DNA of 17,558 bases from Phlegmacium glaucopus (GCA_015039465.1 MU130543.1:1-17558), one strand, 5' to 3'. Counted from the first letter of the stretch, positions 1 to 9,768 are shown. Notes: generated by a model not told the origin, from the sequence alone. Translations and numbers: made by a program.

Positions 1-275
1 ATCATTTTGCATTATTGCAGAAGGATACATTCTGCATTCAGCTAAATTTAGGTAGAATTTTACATTCTGACTAGATTCTAATTGTTTCAAAACTGGTGCA
101 GAAGGAAAAAATCTGCGAAATGCGGAATTAAGGCAGAACTCAAAATTCTCACTAAATTCTAATTGTCTTCTACGTCTCGGCAGAATTAATTAAGAATTAA
201 TCATTCTACCATATAGAGAATTTTATGATCTTGCAATTCATTCTGCAAAGATTCTGCGCGCCGCAGAATATTCCC
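1..275. repeat. GCAGAA/TTCTGC-rich repeat region
   Basis: The hexamer GCAGAA or its complement TTCTGC occurs eight times here, at about 17, 30, 98, 133, 180, 241, 252 and 263. Chance would give well under one. Two stretches about 82 bp apart, starting near 70 and 152, share an ACTARATTCTAATTGT core followed by a GCAGAA motif. That suggests an old tandem repeat with a unit of about 80 bp. I see no coding sequence. It may be the end of a repeat or transposon that continues left of the window. Confidence 0.45.
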
Positions 276-1272
276 CTTCCAGCAGTGTTAGTAACGGTAT
301 ATTATAAGAAAGGGGCGTTGCACATCTGCCGTAACTTAAGTCAGAAGATTAGCTATGAGATTAGATTATTGTTGACTTCCCGGCCTATTCGCCTGCCTCC
401 GATCTGGTGAATTAGTTTGACCCTGCATATCCCTTTTTTTAGTACCAATTCCTTGGTTCCCACTTGAACTTTGCAGTTAGACAACAACTTTTCAGGAATC
501 ATTGGACTTTCTTCCATGCTGTCTATCTCCTAAGCCTCCTTGAAATCGGTGCATCCTCCCTAACATCGCATCCTTAAATTGCATCTAGGCTTATTTGGCC
601 GTTGCGAGTTGCTTTTGAATAAGGCCATGTCATCGGCTGCGGCAAATTGCGGCAATGCATGGTAACTAATCTGATCCCACATCAGTTTTTATCCGTAACG
701 TCTGATTTCAAAACTATTTTACATGTGACAATGGATCATACTACATCCTACGGGAATTTTGAACTTTTGGCTGAAGGACAACCAAAGGACAACACTTGCT
801 ATGTGCTCCGACTAAACCCACAGATCACGGACATTCACACACTAAACCTTTTTACAGGGACGATACATCTATTCAGGGTATCTTCATTGATTGATGCCTT
901 GTAAAAGCAGCAGCCGCCTCTGGGAAAAGTTCAATGACTCTGGTCTTAGTTAATCCACACTCTTGGTGATCAAAGGGCTAAGTGTGAGGTATACTGGGCC
1001 GGGCGGGCGGGAGACATACTTCTTTACATCAAATTGTGCATCCTTTGAACCCCTCCAGGGAATCTGACATTCAAGAATGGTGAGCGAGAAGTGCGAGTCC
1101 TTCTATCTGCAATGTTATAACTTTCAAGGCATAGGAGAATATCACAGAGGCTTCGGGACTCATGCATTTTGGTTATATAATCTTCAATTTGATAGACGAC
1201 AACTGTTGTGTCCTAGTTCTCCTTTAGCCCATGAAGAGACTTCTTTCTCCGACGCATGATCTCGTGCCAAGC
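276..1272. other. Unassigned stretch, no recognisable gene
   Basis: I see no family I can name here. A plus-strand frame is open from about 647 to 904 (85 codons, ending ...LIDAL then TAA). Its composition is not obviously random, but it has no motif I recognise and no clear intron structure, so I do not call it a gene. A G/C run (GGGCCGGGCGGGCGGG) sits at about 996-1011. It leads into a 30-bp sequence that recurs at 3145-3174. Confidence 0.3.
1009..1038 (+). repeat. 30-bp direct repeat, copy 1
   Basis: This 30-bp segment begins GGGAGACATACTTCTTTACA. It recurs in the same orientation at 3145-3174 with only two differences, both C/T transitions. The sequences on either side do not match. The two copies bracket the inverted-repeat element and the PP2C relic. 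Its origin is unknown; it could be the edge of a dispersed repeat or a duplicated exon piece. Confidence 0.5.
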
Positions 1273-2420
1273 ATCAGGAAAAACCCAACTTGAAAATTTT
1301 GGGAAATTTTTCGAAATTTTGATAAATTGTGAGGATTTTTGAAATTTCTGGGATTTCTAAAAATCCTCAACATCTTCAGGTCCCCCCTTACAGTCCATGA
1401 AAATGTTTGAAAATTTCTACCAATATTGATAGAATTCCAGATGATGTCTGTTAGTTTTCATAGTAGGGCTCATATTTCGTATTGATATCAAACAATAGAG
1501 CATATTTGTGATCAAATCCATGATATTGTCATCTGTAGTATCATAGTAGTATATAGGTTGTAGTGTACTAGGATTGTTGACTAAAACTACTCTAACAACC
1601 AATTACACCAGCAACTTGACCAGAGGTGCTGGTTATTGTCGACATGCCTGTCCCCTCCTCAGCTACATTCATGTTTGGTGCATTCATGTTTGCCTGGGTG
1701 ATGACGTGGCAGTGGGCTCATGTCCTTGTTGGTGTTTGGTGATGTGGTGCCTATGCTGGGCTGCAGGTGGTGGTTTTGGAGGGCAGGGTGATAGTTTGTG
1801 TGTGGGCTGGGCTAACTGGAGTCATGAGATGTGGAATGTCCAGGTGGGCATAGCTGACCGGGGCACTCACCTGGGGGCCCCTCCTCGTTGCTGTGCCACT
1901 TTGTCGCTGTCACATTTCGTTTTTGATGTGTGGGGGCTGTGCTGGTGATGTGGCAGTCATCCAATGAGTTGTGGCATGTGCTAGTGATCAAAGTGGTAGG
2001 AAGAAGAAAGCATGGGGAATAATTCAACCAACATGCTGCGTTGGGAAGTCAACACGATCACGTGTTGTCGGAGCTTCGATGGACTTGGAGAACAAATCAC
2101 TTCTCTCAACATAAGTTGTGACTCTCAGTCAGTCCTCAAGTTAAGTCACTTTTTATTCTTCTACACTACTTAGAAATATATAAATGCCACAGTGGGATGT
2201 AAAGTGCCCAACACCAGATTTTTAGGCCACAAAAATCAAGTGAAAATACTAACAAAATGTCTCACAATTTCTGAAAAATTTTGGAGTTTTACAATTGCCC
2301 TACCTGATCTTCATAAAATGTCAGATATTCTTCAAAATTTTCAAGTTTTTAGGGTCAGTCTCAAGATCTTTAAAAATTCTCAAAATTGGTAAAAATTCTG
2401 AGTTTGGGTTTTTCCTGATG
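1273..2420. mobile_element. AT-rich inverted-repeat (MITE-like) element
   Basis: The left end reads CATCAGGAAAAACCCAA. The reverse complement of the right end (about 2404-2420) reads the same 17 bases. Inside the ends the similarity continues in degenerate form: both arms are rich in AATTTT/GAAATTT words and both contain AACTTGAAAATTTTG and an AAATTGTGAG word. The element is about 1.15 kb with no recognisable transposase, so it would be non-autonomous. I could not identify a convincing target-site duplication beside the ends, so the exact borders are uncertain. The middle (about 1620-2000) is G/T-rich and unlike the arms. A PP2C relic begins immediately right of the element. Confidence 0.5.
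1620..2000 (+). other. G/T-rich core of the inverted-repeat element
   Basis: This stretch is strongly G+T-rich on the plus strand and contrasts with the AT-rich arms. The word GTGATGTGG or a close variant recurs (about 1697, 1738 and 1946). A 124-codon plus frame and a 71-codon minus frame cross it, but their cysteine- and tryptophan-rich products look like by-products of the base composition. I regard it as non-coding filler inside the element. Confidence 0.3.
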
Positions 2421-2422
2421 AG

Positions 2423-3094
2423 ATGAGATGGCTGCAAAACGGTGTACCAGATATGAACCTTTCAGATGAGGAACTTGACCAGTCTATCAAGAAGGCATTC
2501 ATAGCTTTGGATTCTATCATCGTCGATGAAATGACAACGACAGTATTGAACGAACCGACCTTCAACGAAGCAAGAAGGAGTCAGGCTACTTTCTCTTGCC
2601 AACGCTCAAGAGGTATGCACAACCCTAAAAAAATATACCAGGTCCTTTTAAATGTAAATGGGTCTGAGATTCTGAATCTGCTTTAGATTTTTGGTAGGAT
2701 AAGTGGTTGAGGAGTAATACCCATTTTAATCTATCATGGGAAAAAATCTGACCCCCTCCTTCTAATTTTTTTTCTGGTTTTTGCATACCTCTTGCCCTGG
2801 TTCCTGTGCCCTATCAGGAATCTACAATAACATCAAGTGCACCTTCATGGTTGCCATCACTGGTGATTCACGAGCCATTCTGGGTTGCCTTGAAGGGGGA
2901 TACCTAGACCTATGAAACACATGTCCTCAGTGCAGATCAGAAGCGCCCATAACCCCCACTAACTTGAACGTCTTCAAGCTGTTTATCCAGGAGAGAAAGT
3001 TGTTCAAAACGAACAAATGAATACTTGGCTGGGGGATGTCACATGCTTTAGCGATGTGGCTTTGAAATTTTGAGTGGGGAGTTATAGATTCAAG
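2423..3094 (+). pseudogene. PP2C-type protein phosphatase relic
   Basis: PP2C enzymes are metal-dependent Ser/Thr phosphatases. The first block (2423-2612) gives a helix-like segment with LDQSIKKAFIALDSIIVDE, resembling the PP2C region where an AF..LD element precedes the core. A GTATGC donor at 2613 and a CAG acceptor ending at 2817 would remove 205 nt. The next block gives VAITGDSRAILG, matching the conserved GDSRA motif, then AVYPGEKVVQN-like and LGWGMSHAF-like pieces in shifting frames. Between 2900 and 3080 several stops (for example after YLDL and after LKF) and at least two frame changes break it. The N-terminal metal-binding motif and the C-terminal third are not visible. The 3' part ends at a GTAATC donor-like site at 3095. 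I infer a truncated, decayed copy, closest in flavour to fungal PDP/PTC5-like phosphatases. Confidence 0.6.
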
Positions 3095-3144
3095 GTAATC
3101 ATTGATTTATCTGAAAATCTAAGGACCTGAAGTTTTACTACAGT

Positions 3145-3174
3145 GGGAGACATATTTCTTTACATCAAACTGTG
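3145..3174 (+). repeat. 30-bp direct repeat, copy 2
   Basis: This is the second copy of the 30-bp sequence at 1009-1038, same orientation, two transitions apart. It directly follows an acceptor-like TTTTACTACAG, so it could mark an exon start, but no continuing PP2C reading frame is seen after it. Confidence 0.5.
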
Positions 3175-3240
3175 TGAAGAAGGTGCATCAGTATTTTAGC
3201 ATTTTAGTTTCCATGGGTTTCTCCACAGTGGCAACCAGCA

Positions 3241-3280
3241 GAAACCAGGAAACCAGGAAACATGGAAACTTGGAAACTTA
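3241..3280 (+). repeat. Five tandem 8-bp GAAAC repeats
   Basis: Five consecutive 8-mers of the form GAAACNNR lie here: GAAACCAG twice, then GAAACATG, GAAACTTG and GAAACTTA. Further GGAAAC words continue at about 3293, 3334 and 3363. The last two lie in a repeated TATTTGGAAACCC context about 29 bp apart. This is a small, partly degenerate minisatellite. Confidence 0.7.
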
Positions 3281-3380
3281 TGTCCATTTTTGTGGAAACC
3301 TGCTGCAGGGTTGATTCAAGGGATAATTCTATTTGGAAACCCGGTTAACTTGAGTTCTTATTTGGAAACCCAGTTTGGGA

Positions 3381-4117
3381 TACTTTTGATGCCCAAACTT
3401 TCAGCCAGGGTGTTGGTAGTAGGAGTGTTGGCCTGTGTTGGCCTCTCACTATTGCCCCCTGACCGCAGCAAACCCCTGTCTAAACGTAATAACAAGGCGT
3501 TGAGTATGGTGGCTTGTATCTATTGTTGTCCGTCGGGATCTCGGGGGTGATAGTGGTACCTAGCAACGGAACAGCTGATGCAAGCAAACTGGAGCCTCGT
3601 GGGATGTCAAACAATCGCAAGGATTGTCCAAGTAAGCATTCGTTAGTTTTTCTCCCTTCTCTCCTTCACGTTAGCTGCTCATTCCAATCTTTATATCATT
3701 GATGCTTTTTTTTAGTACACCACAAAAACAAACTTCCTGTGAATTACACTTGTGACTTGTGAACTACCTGAACTCGCATTTTCACTGGTCTGCTTCTCAC
3801 TATCCACCTCCAACTTTCCAGAAGCTCTCTAAATCTGCCAAAGGATGAGTGGTAAGATGGATCTGGCACTGACAGAAGATATTATGGAGCAGTAAATTTT
3901 GGCTGCTATTCACTATTCTCTCTCTGCGTATGTATTTCCAGTTTCTTGGATCATTGATTTTTTATTCTGATTATTGGTTTATTCATTAAATTTAGGTACC
4001 TACCTCCATGCTCAAAGAGTCAATGACAGGGACTAATCTGTCGCAGAGCAGAAAGCTACACTACTCATAGCCAAAGTCCTTGCACTCCGTCTTCTCACAT
4101 GCTTCGAGGGTATACCC
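3381..4117. other. Intergenic stretch, nothing recognised
   Basis: No coding family, RNA gene or clear repeat is visible. Short open frames here (for example plus 3290-3550 and 3514-3702) lack any motif I recognise. The stretch separates the PP2C relic and repeats from the 3' end of the MULE pseudogene and may include that transposon's 3' terminal sequence, but I found no terminal inverted repeat. Confidence 0.3.
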
Positions 4118-4134
4118 TTATAACCTTTCTGTGG

Positions 4135-4176
4135 GCATCATGCACAATTGTGGCCTGCAGCACCGCACAATCCACA
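4135..4176 (-). other. C-terminal CCHC zinc knuckle of the MULE
   Basis: The minus strand encodes C-x2-C-x4-H-x4-C (CGLCGAAGHNCA, stop, CP), preceded by KKACAYH. This matches the zinc knuckle seen at the C-terminus of MURA/FAR1-type transposases. The residue before the last cysteine is now TGA (4138-4140). The knuckle is in a different frame from the acidic stretch upstream (DILEEDEDEDVE), so a frameshift or small lost intron lies near 4200. Confidence 0.6.
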
Positions 4177-5413
4177 ATGGTAGGCACATGCCTTTTTCTG
4201 CTGAGGCCATGCTCAATTCCACATCCTCATCCTCGTCTTCTTCCAGAATGTCAGGTAGTGGACGCTTGGCAGAAACTAGAGGTCGCACACTAGGGCCACC
4301 GCCACGAGCCTTGCCCTCAAGTGGTCCAGTAATTCGTGCAGTGTGAGGGCGACCCTTATGTTGTATGACCAGTGGATCATAGATCTTGTTATGCCTTGTT
4401 TGCTCCATATCTTCCTCCCTAGAAGCAAGTTTAATGAGCATCTGGTCACAAGAAAACATAAGACAGGAACATACTCAAGAGCTGCAATATGATTTATAAA
4501 TGAGGTAACTTGCTCTTCTGTTTGAATTCCTGCGAGATATGGCCGAATTGCTGACTGTACTGTGTGCTAGACTTGATGAGCACCAATTGTTTGGGTCATA
4601 GAAGCAGGGGTTTGACCACTTTGACGACCAAGTGGATTTGAAACAGCACAGGAATTGAGAGTTTCTTTGCTTAATTTCAGTGATTGGGCCTGAATTTCGT
4701 GTGATTGAGTAACAGCTGGAATTGTTGAGAGGTCAATAGATGGGTTTTGATACCATCTACAAAGTATTAGCAAGTTTCTTCTGAAAGCGAGTAAATAAAT
4801 ACCTTGGATGAATTAACGCAAGGTGAAAAGGAAGGCCTTTCACTGTTGTCCATGCTTGAAAGTAATGGCGGCATGGAATACCAGTACTTCTATTCATACA
4901 GCAATCACAAATATAGCACTTATCATTGAGAAACAGCAAGTAATGGAATGCATTTGATGATTTGTGTATGATGCAGAGAACGTGGTCAATACAAAGCCCC
5001 TGACCAACCACCAGTTGGTGCATCCAACATTTGGATATGCAAGCATTGTCATTCACAAAGTTGTTTACCATGCGCTAATTGTGATGGTGTTAGTGCAGAA
5101 CGGCAAGCAACAGTATTTACACATACTGTCTCCTCATTTGAATTCCAAGTAAATGAGTCTTTGGGTTCAGCTTTCAGGACAACCCAGTCATTCTAATTAA
5201 ATATTAGAATTATTACGATAAAATGGAGAACTGGGAACTTACCCATTTTTGAAGACTGGGGGGGTGTTGAACCACCTCAGTATTATAACACAAACTTTCC
5301 TTCATTTGCACATAGCAGGTGTGTACTGCATAGGGGCCAGCATACTTTCGGATGATGGCAAGCAGCTGGGCAAAGTGGGATTCAAGGTTTGTTGTGTGAT
5401 GGTGACGAGAGAG

Positions 5414-5478
5414 CTAAATGAAAACCAACTCAGTTAAAGCCATTTAAAGAACTGAAAATAGACAATTATCTCATGCAT
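5414..5478 (-). other. Decayed MULE intron with AT donor
   Basis: The coding frame runs to ...NKIR at 5479 and resumes with LSRHHHTTNLE from 5413. The 65 nt between end in TTTCATTTAG, preceded by a branch-like TTTAAC. The first two bases on the minus strand are AT (ATGCATGAG), where GTGCATGAG would be a normal donor. A single G-to-A transition explains this. The other two introns of the gene have good GT..AG ends. Confidence 0.5.
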
Positions 5479-6930
5479 CCTAATCTTGTTGCTTTTACTC
5501 TGGTTGTTTGTGCATTCATTGAGGCCATGAAATATGTTGAGTAAGGTTTTTTTGGGTCCTCTGATTGCTTTATTGATATGGTTCTTGGATTCAACTCTTC
5601 CATTTGTTCGGACTCCAGCTGTGAATGTATGGCTGATCCACGCCCATGCCCATTGTTCACGACAAGCATAAAGCTCTTCCTCCAGGTAAGCACATGTGCT
5701 TGGATAACAAAAGATGAGACATTTCCAAAGGTGATCAAATTCTTCTGGTGAAAAAGCCTGGTATGTTGCCCAAAAATCATTATTAAAGTTTTGCCATTCA
5801 GGACCAAGAAGTGGGCAAAGGCAGAGGTCAACATTGCCAGTGAGATGGTGGAGACAAAAAACATGGAGGGTAAGTGGCATGATTTCCTTTATTACTGTGA
5901 TGAGGGAGGGATGACGGTCTGAGGCCACAACCTCAGGTGGTATTCCAGCATGTTCAAGATGCAGCTGAAGAACCCAGGAATGCATTTCAATCATCTCTGA
6001 TTTGTGGAATGAATACCACACATTGCGAGATTTTCCAAAGTCATCAATAATGATACCAATATCCAGAGGCAAGCCATACTGATTATGGCTGTATGAATCA
6101 TCATTAATCAGGATATCAGCAAATCGGCAAAGAAGATCCCCCTGTTCAGGAGACTGCCACCACAAGCCAATGATGGTTTGTTTGTTGTCCAATTTGATGG
6201 TGTATTTCCAACCATGTTCCTCTGAGCTCTTCTCCTGTAGATTTGCTATAATAGCAGTCACATCACCACCAAGGGCTTGAACAGCCACACAAGCCTCACA
6301 ACAAGCTTTGTCAAGAAGATTTGAAATTTGTTGTGGTTCAAGTTCATGTTCAGGAAAGTGACTCTTCAAGATGCGTCTGAGCTGGTCTTGTGAAAAGTTC
6401 CCTGCTTGGGCAAATTCCGCAACCACTTTATGTTGAGCGTCTGTTGGCTTGTGTCAGATGGTACCACCAGGAGGAATCTCAGGTGGGTGGTTGTGATCCC
6501 AGTCTGTAAGTGTAATACACCATGTGCTGTCTGAGGTCAGTCATACATTGATGTGAGCTGTACAGTCTGTGCACACACTCTTTCCATGTCGGTGATCAGC
6601 TGGATCAACATTAAAAGAGTGTGTTTTTTTGGGCTGTGAATAGTGATTACAACGCAATGTGTGCTTAATGACAAGTCTGTTCTCTTTCTTGGATTGTCCC
6701 ATTCTCCAAATGTGACCTAACTGTGCTTCACAATCATAAACAGCTGCTTCTGCCTCAGCAAATGTTGCGCATTCAGTCCCCAATGTAACACGGGGTGGAA
6801 CAGCACATGTAGGACTGGTTCCTGTGGCAGGTTTATCTCTTGTGACATTGATATGATTTAAATCTGCATAAGCATGGTTTTTGCAATTTTTATCTATTAT
6901 TTCAGCATAAATATTAATTAATGCACCAAT

Positions 6931-8057
6931 AACTGGTTAATACAACTGATAATAAACAAGGGAATCAGAGTTGTCTACCCTACAACTGCTGATTAAACCT
7001 ATTACTGTGTGACTTAAATGCATATAGTTAATAAGTGTGGTCAATAGACTATCATTTGTTACACTACAAATTGCATGTCTGGATTAAAACCAATAAATCC
7101 ATGAATATCCTTATAGACTTGGCACAGGAAAAGTTAAATAAACAATATTGGGTTAGCAATGTCATGGGGTGTGATTTTGGAGCAACAGAATATTATTAAT
7201 AAATATTCTGGGGAAGTTGGTGCCCTAGCAACAGTGGAAGCAGAATAACCAAGATAGTGGAACCATGTGATTGTGTGGGAATCATGATGATTAAGGATAG
7301 GGGGAGTGCTGAACAATCATAAAGATTGTTTCCAGGCACAATAGGCACAGTTCCCATCAAGAGGGGTGGAAACTACCTAAAATTAGTAACATGGGGCTAA
7401 AAATAGACAACCCCTATATTTTCAGGAACAATGAGTGCACATGGTGCCAGAACCAAAGTAAAGGTACCAGGAACCAGTATATCTATTTTTGGACATTATC
7501 TATTTTTAAATATCTCAAATGTATAAAATACCTCCGAGGGTTTGTAAATAGTCAGAAAATTGGATTCTTTCTTTCCCCCCCTCATTTGCAACCTAGTACA
7601 GCTCACTGTCTTAGACATTGAGCAAGAACACTTGTCTTTGAGTAGTGGACTTGAAAATAAATCAGTTTCTCAGAGTTGTTTGACTTGTTGCAATAATTGT
7701 TGAATTGTTGTAAAAGTTGTTGTTGTGTTTAAAGTCATAGCAGAAGCAAGAGGGCTTCTTGTGTATGCAATTGTGTTGAAGTTGTAACAAAGTCTTGGAC
7801 TTTTGTGTACACAAATTGTAAATCAATCAGAGAAGTCTTAGGAATTCTTCTGCTGATTGTTGGTGCAAGCCATAAATTGCAAAACCACTTTAAAAAGTTT
7901 GATCATCCTTCAATTGATCCAAATTATTGTTGTTGTTGTGTGTATTAGTTGAAGTGAATTTCAAAATCTTGGAAAGGTTATACTTTCTAGAAAACCCAAC
8001 TTGCATTATTAAGATTGTATAAAGTATTGATTGAGTTATTTTTTTGAGTAGAGATTT
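6931..8057. other. AT-rich gap between MULE and Ulp1 genes
   Basis: This 1.1-kb spacer lies upstream of the MULE frame and downstream of the Ulp1 stop codon. No coding family is visible. About 7675-7735 holds a run of TTG/TTGTTG words on the plus strand (CAA-rich on minus). Isolated short frames at 7134-7316 and 7391-7621 have no recognisable motif. The MULE promoter and first exon may lie here but I cannot define them. Confidence 0.35.
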
Positions 8058-8117
8058 TTATAATCTTGAAAATACACCTTTTCTCAACAACACCTGTGCA
8101 GTTACATCAACGTGAGT

Positions 8118-8543
8118 CTCTTGCTTGACTCTATCGGATGAGTGAGCAGGTGGACGTCTGGCTGGGCTTGATAATGGACTAAGGTCATGGACTTCTAGTT
8201 TGGCTCGCTTTGCATTGTGGGGCTTGTTGAGCTCCAGCTTTACTCGGTGCTTTGAGCAAACAGGAGAATGAGCTGGGCTTGACAGTGTGAGGTCATGGAT
8301 TTCTGGTTTAGCTTCAATCTTCATTCGCTTCACCACTAGCTGCTTATTGCAAGGTAAAACAGTGTTCATCAAAGGTTGGAGTGGACTTGAGAATGTTAAA
8401 TCAATGAAATTTGGGTGTGAAGTTGATGTCTGCCAATGTGGAGGGGTTGGAAACACAGAACTGGGTGACAACAAAGCCCTTTTTTGGCTGTACAAAGGAC
8501 TGGAGTCAAGTGAAAAGGGGCTTTCCAATGTCAAGTCAAGGAT
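8118..8543 (-). other. C-terminal SIM / SUMO-acceptor repeat array
   Basis: Four SIM-like cores are encoded: ILDLT (8529-8543), FIDLT (8394-8408), IHDLT (8286-8300) and VHDLS (8178-8192). The last three are each 36 codons apart; the first two are 45 apart. Each core is followed by a serine-proline stretch (LESP, FSSP, LSSP, PLSSP). Between and after them are psi-K-x-E type sites: MKIE (8313-8324), VKLE (8232-8243), AKLE (8193-8204, weaker) and VKQE (8118-8129). This suggests a degenerate 36-residue repeat. IDLT cores match known SUMO-interaction motifs; function here is inferred. Confidence 0.6.
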
Positions 8544-9350
8544 TTGGGCTGCGTGTTTTGGCGTTGATGGAGGAAGCGATTCCAGCTTTGTGAGCTTGAA
8601 TGATGGCAGGTATTCGAGAGTAATTATTGCTGGCAGTAAAAGCTGTACATTTATTAGAGAATGATCCCAACAAAGCAATAATTTATTTACTGTTAGAGAT
8701 TCTGGTATATATTCAACATTGTGGAGATGTGGTTTACCTGGTGGTAAATAAGTGAGTGGATGTGAAACTTGTGCTTCAATAATTTCCATGAAAGAGTAGA
8801 TCAGATGTTGATTCTAATATAGAATTTAGCCCACCATAGTACAGTAACACAAAAGAAATTGTTAAGTACTGTAGGTGAATAAAGATTAAAATCATCGTAT
8901 TGATAAATTCTGTTGTCATTCTGTGGATCAGCTTGAATGTGAGATAGCTGTCGGACCCATCTTTCTGGCTCCTAAACATGAGTCAGTACATTGGGCGGGC
9001 ATGACAGACAGTAATAACTCCACAATGACATACTGTGACTAAACTAGCATCTTGAGAGGTCAAATGATAAACAACTAGGTCCTGGAGGGCCTTTTGATGG
9101 AAGAGTGGAGAGAGGATGTAGGGCCATAGTGGGTGGAGCTCATCAACACCTCATTCAATAAAATTTATACTGGCAATGCCACAACTGCCTGAATCTTCAC
9201 TCTGAAGCTTGATTCTTCCAGATAACACCTCCAATGGATACAGGCCAAATGGTTGCTTCATGTTGGCATCCTTGACAAGCCATTGTAAAATCAGGAGAAC
9301 ATCTTGAGCTGGTGGGAAATGAAGGGAATCCCCATGTCGGAGCTTGGACC

Positions 9351-9355
9351 CTTGG
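9351..9355. repeat. Target-site duplication CTTGG, left copy
   Basis: CTTGG directly precedes the TGTTA start of the left LTR. The identical CTTGG directly follows the TAACA end of the right LTR at 16718-16722. A 5-bp duplication is typical of LTR-retrotransposon integration. Confidence 0.95.
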
Positions 9356-9755
9356 TGTTACAACTTCGAAGGATTCAGATAGTTCTGATCGTAAACAGTC
9401 GTATAATGATCAAGTCATCGTTCAATGAGCTCAAAAGAATACCAGGAGAAGAGTCTTGAGGAATCATCTTATGAGTTTGAGGAAGTACTAGGAGTAAAGT
9501 AACCAGGTACGATTCTCAAGAATTAGCTAAGGAAATACATGTAGTGTAAATACTGTATTTATAGTAAAAGAGAGAGTCATGCATATAGCAAGTTGTCCAC
9601 ATGTAAGAAGGTATGCATGGATATAAATAGGTGAAACAATGAAAAGAAGAAGGTGAGCATATGTAAACGGAAATGAAAAGTAAATGTGGAATGTATGTAG
9701 GTGAAATGAAGATGTGTTTGGAGGAGTTAAGAAAAGAAAAAGAATGTTCATAACA
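9356..9755 (-). repeat. 3' LTR of the chromovirus
   Basis: This 400-bp terminal repeat starts TGTTACAACTTC and ends TTCATAACA, with matching 5-bp ends. It is about 93% identical to the copy at 16319-16717. The AT-rich centre (TACTGTATTTATAGTA near 9551-9565) may include TATA or poly(A) signals but I cannot place them firmly. Confidence 0.95.
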
Positions 9756-9756
9756 T

Positions 9757-9768
9757 TACCCCCATTTT
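9757..9768 (-). other. Polypurine tract
   Basis: On the minus strand AAAATGGGGGTA lies immediately before the 3' LTR, separated by one or two bases. A purine run at this place primes plus-strand DNA synthesis in LTR retroelements. Confidence 0.75.

Larger units (their letters stand above)
4118..6930 (-). pseudogene. Mutator-like (MULE) transposase pseudogene
   Basis: MULE transposases cut and paste DNA with a DDE catalytic core. Reading 5' to 3' on the minus strand: a FAR1/WRKY-GCM1-like zinc domain (about 6480-6780; RCNHYSQ, VCTDC, then WDHNHPPE), the MULE core (about 5560-6180; first Asp in ILINDDSY, second Asp in VVASDRHPSL, a CLHH motif, and Glu in NGRVESKNHINKAI), a SWIM finger (CDCCMNRSTGIPCRHYF, about 4850-4910), and a C-terminal CCHC knuckle (4135-4176). 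Clear introns lie at 5193-5242 (GTAAGT..TAG) and 4757-4802 (GTATTT..TAG). Damage: TGA where Arg is expected at 6541-6543, 6454-6456 and 4138-4140; TAG at 4567-4569; frame changes near 5070, 4420-4460 and 4200; and a third intron (5414-5478) whose donor reads AT. The catalytic triad survives but the gene cannot make a full protein. The true start codon upstream of about 6930 was not found. Confidence 0.85.
8058..9355 (-). pseudogene. Ulp1 SUMO-protease-like gene, C-terminal half
   Basis: C48/Ulp1 cysteine proteases process SUMO or remove it from targets using a His-Asp-Cys triad. The exon at 9034-9355 encodes LRHGDSLHFPPAQDVL, with the triad Asp at 9328-9330, then SEDSGSCGIASINF, with the nucleophile Cys at 9181-9183 and a Gln seven residues before it. 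ALQDLVVYHL follows. A canonical intron (8972-9033, GTATGT..TTTAG) leads to an exon at 8870-8971 (EPERWVRQLSHIQADPQ..DDFNLYSPT). A second intron (8814-8869) precedes the last exon (8058-8813), whose tail has four SIM-like motifs and several psi-K-x-E sites plus basic KRAK/VKR patches. One in-frame TGA (9151-9153, after NFIE) lies at a likely Arg. The 5' half of the gene continues at 16718 on the far side of the retrotransposon. Confidence 0.8.

Noticed and set aside
1574..1948. 124-codon plus-strand ORF rich in Cys, Trp and Gly
   Set aside because: It lies in G/T-biased sequence inside the inverted-repeat element and has no recognisable motif; open by composition.
4080..4346. Plus-strand ORFs with serine-rich run
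   Set aside because: Antisense to the MULE tail; the serine run is the complement of the acidic GAG/GAT codons.
4420..4460. A 33-nt GT..CAG intron in the MULE tail (GTATGTTCC..GACCAG)
   Set aside because: It is shorter than the other introns and splicing it leaves the wrong frame, so a frameshift is as likely. Left unannotated.
8287..8664. 125-codon plus-strand ORF
   Set aside because: It is antisense to the Ulp1 C-terminal exon, which has canonical introns and motif structure; the plus frame has none.
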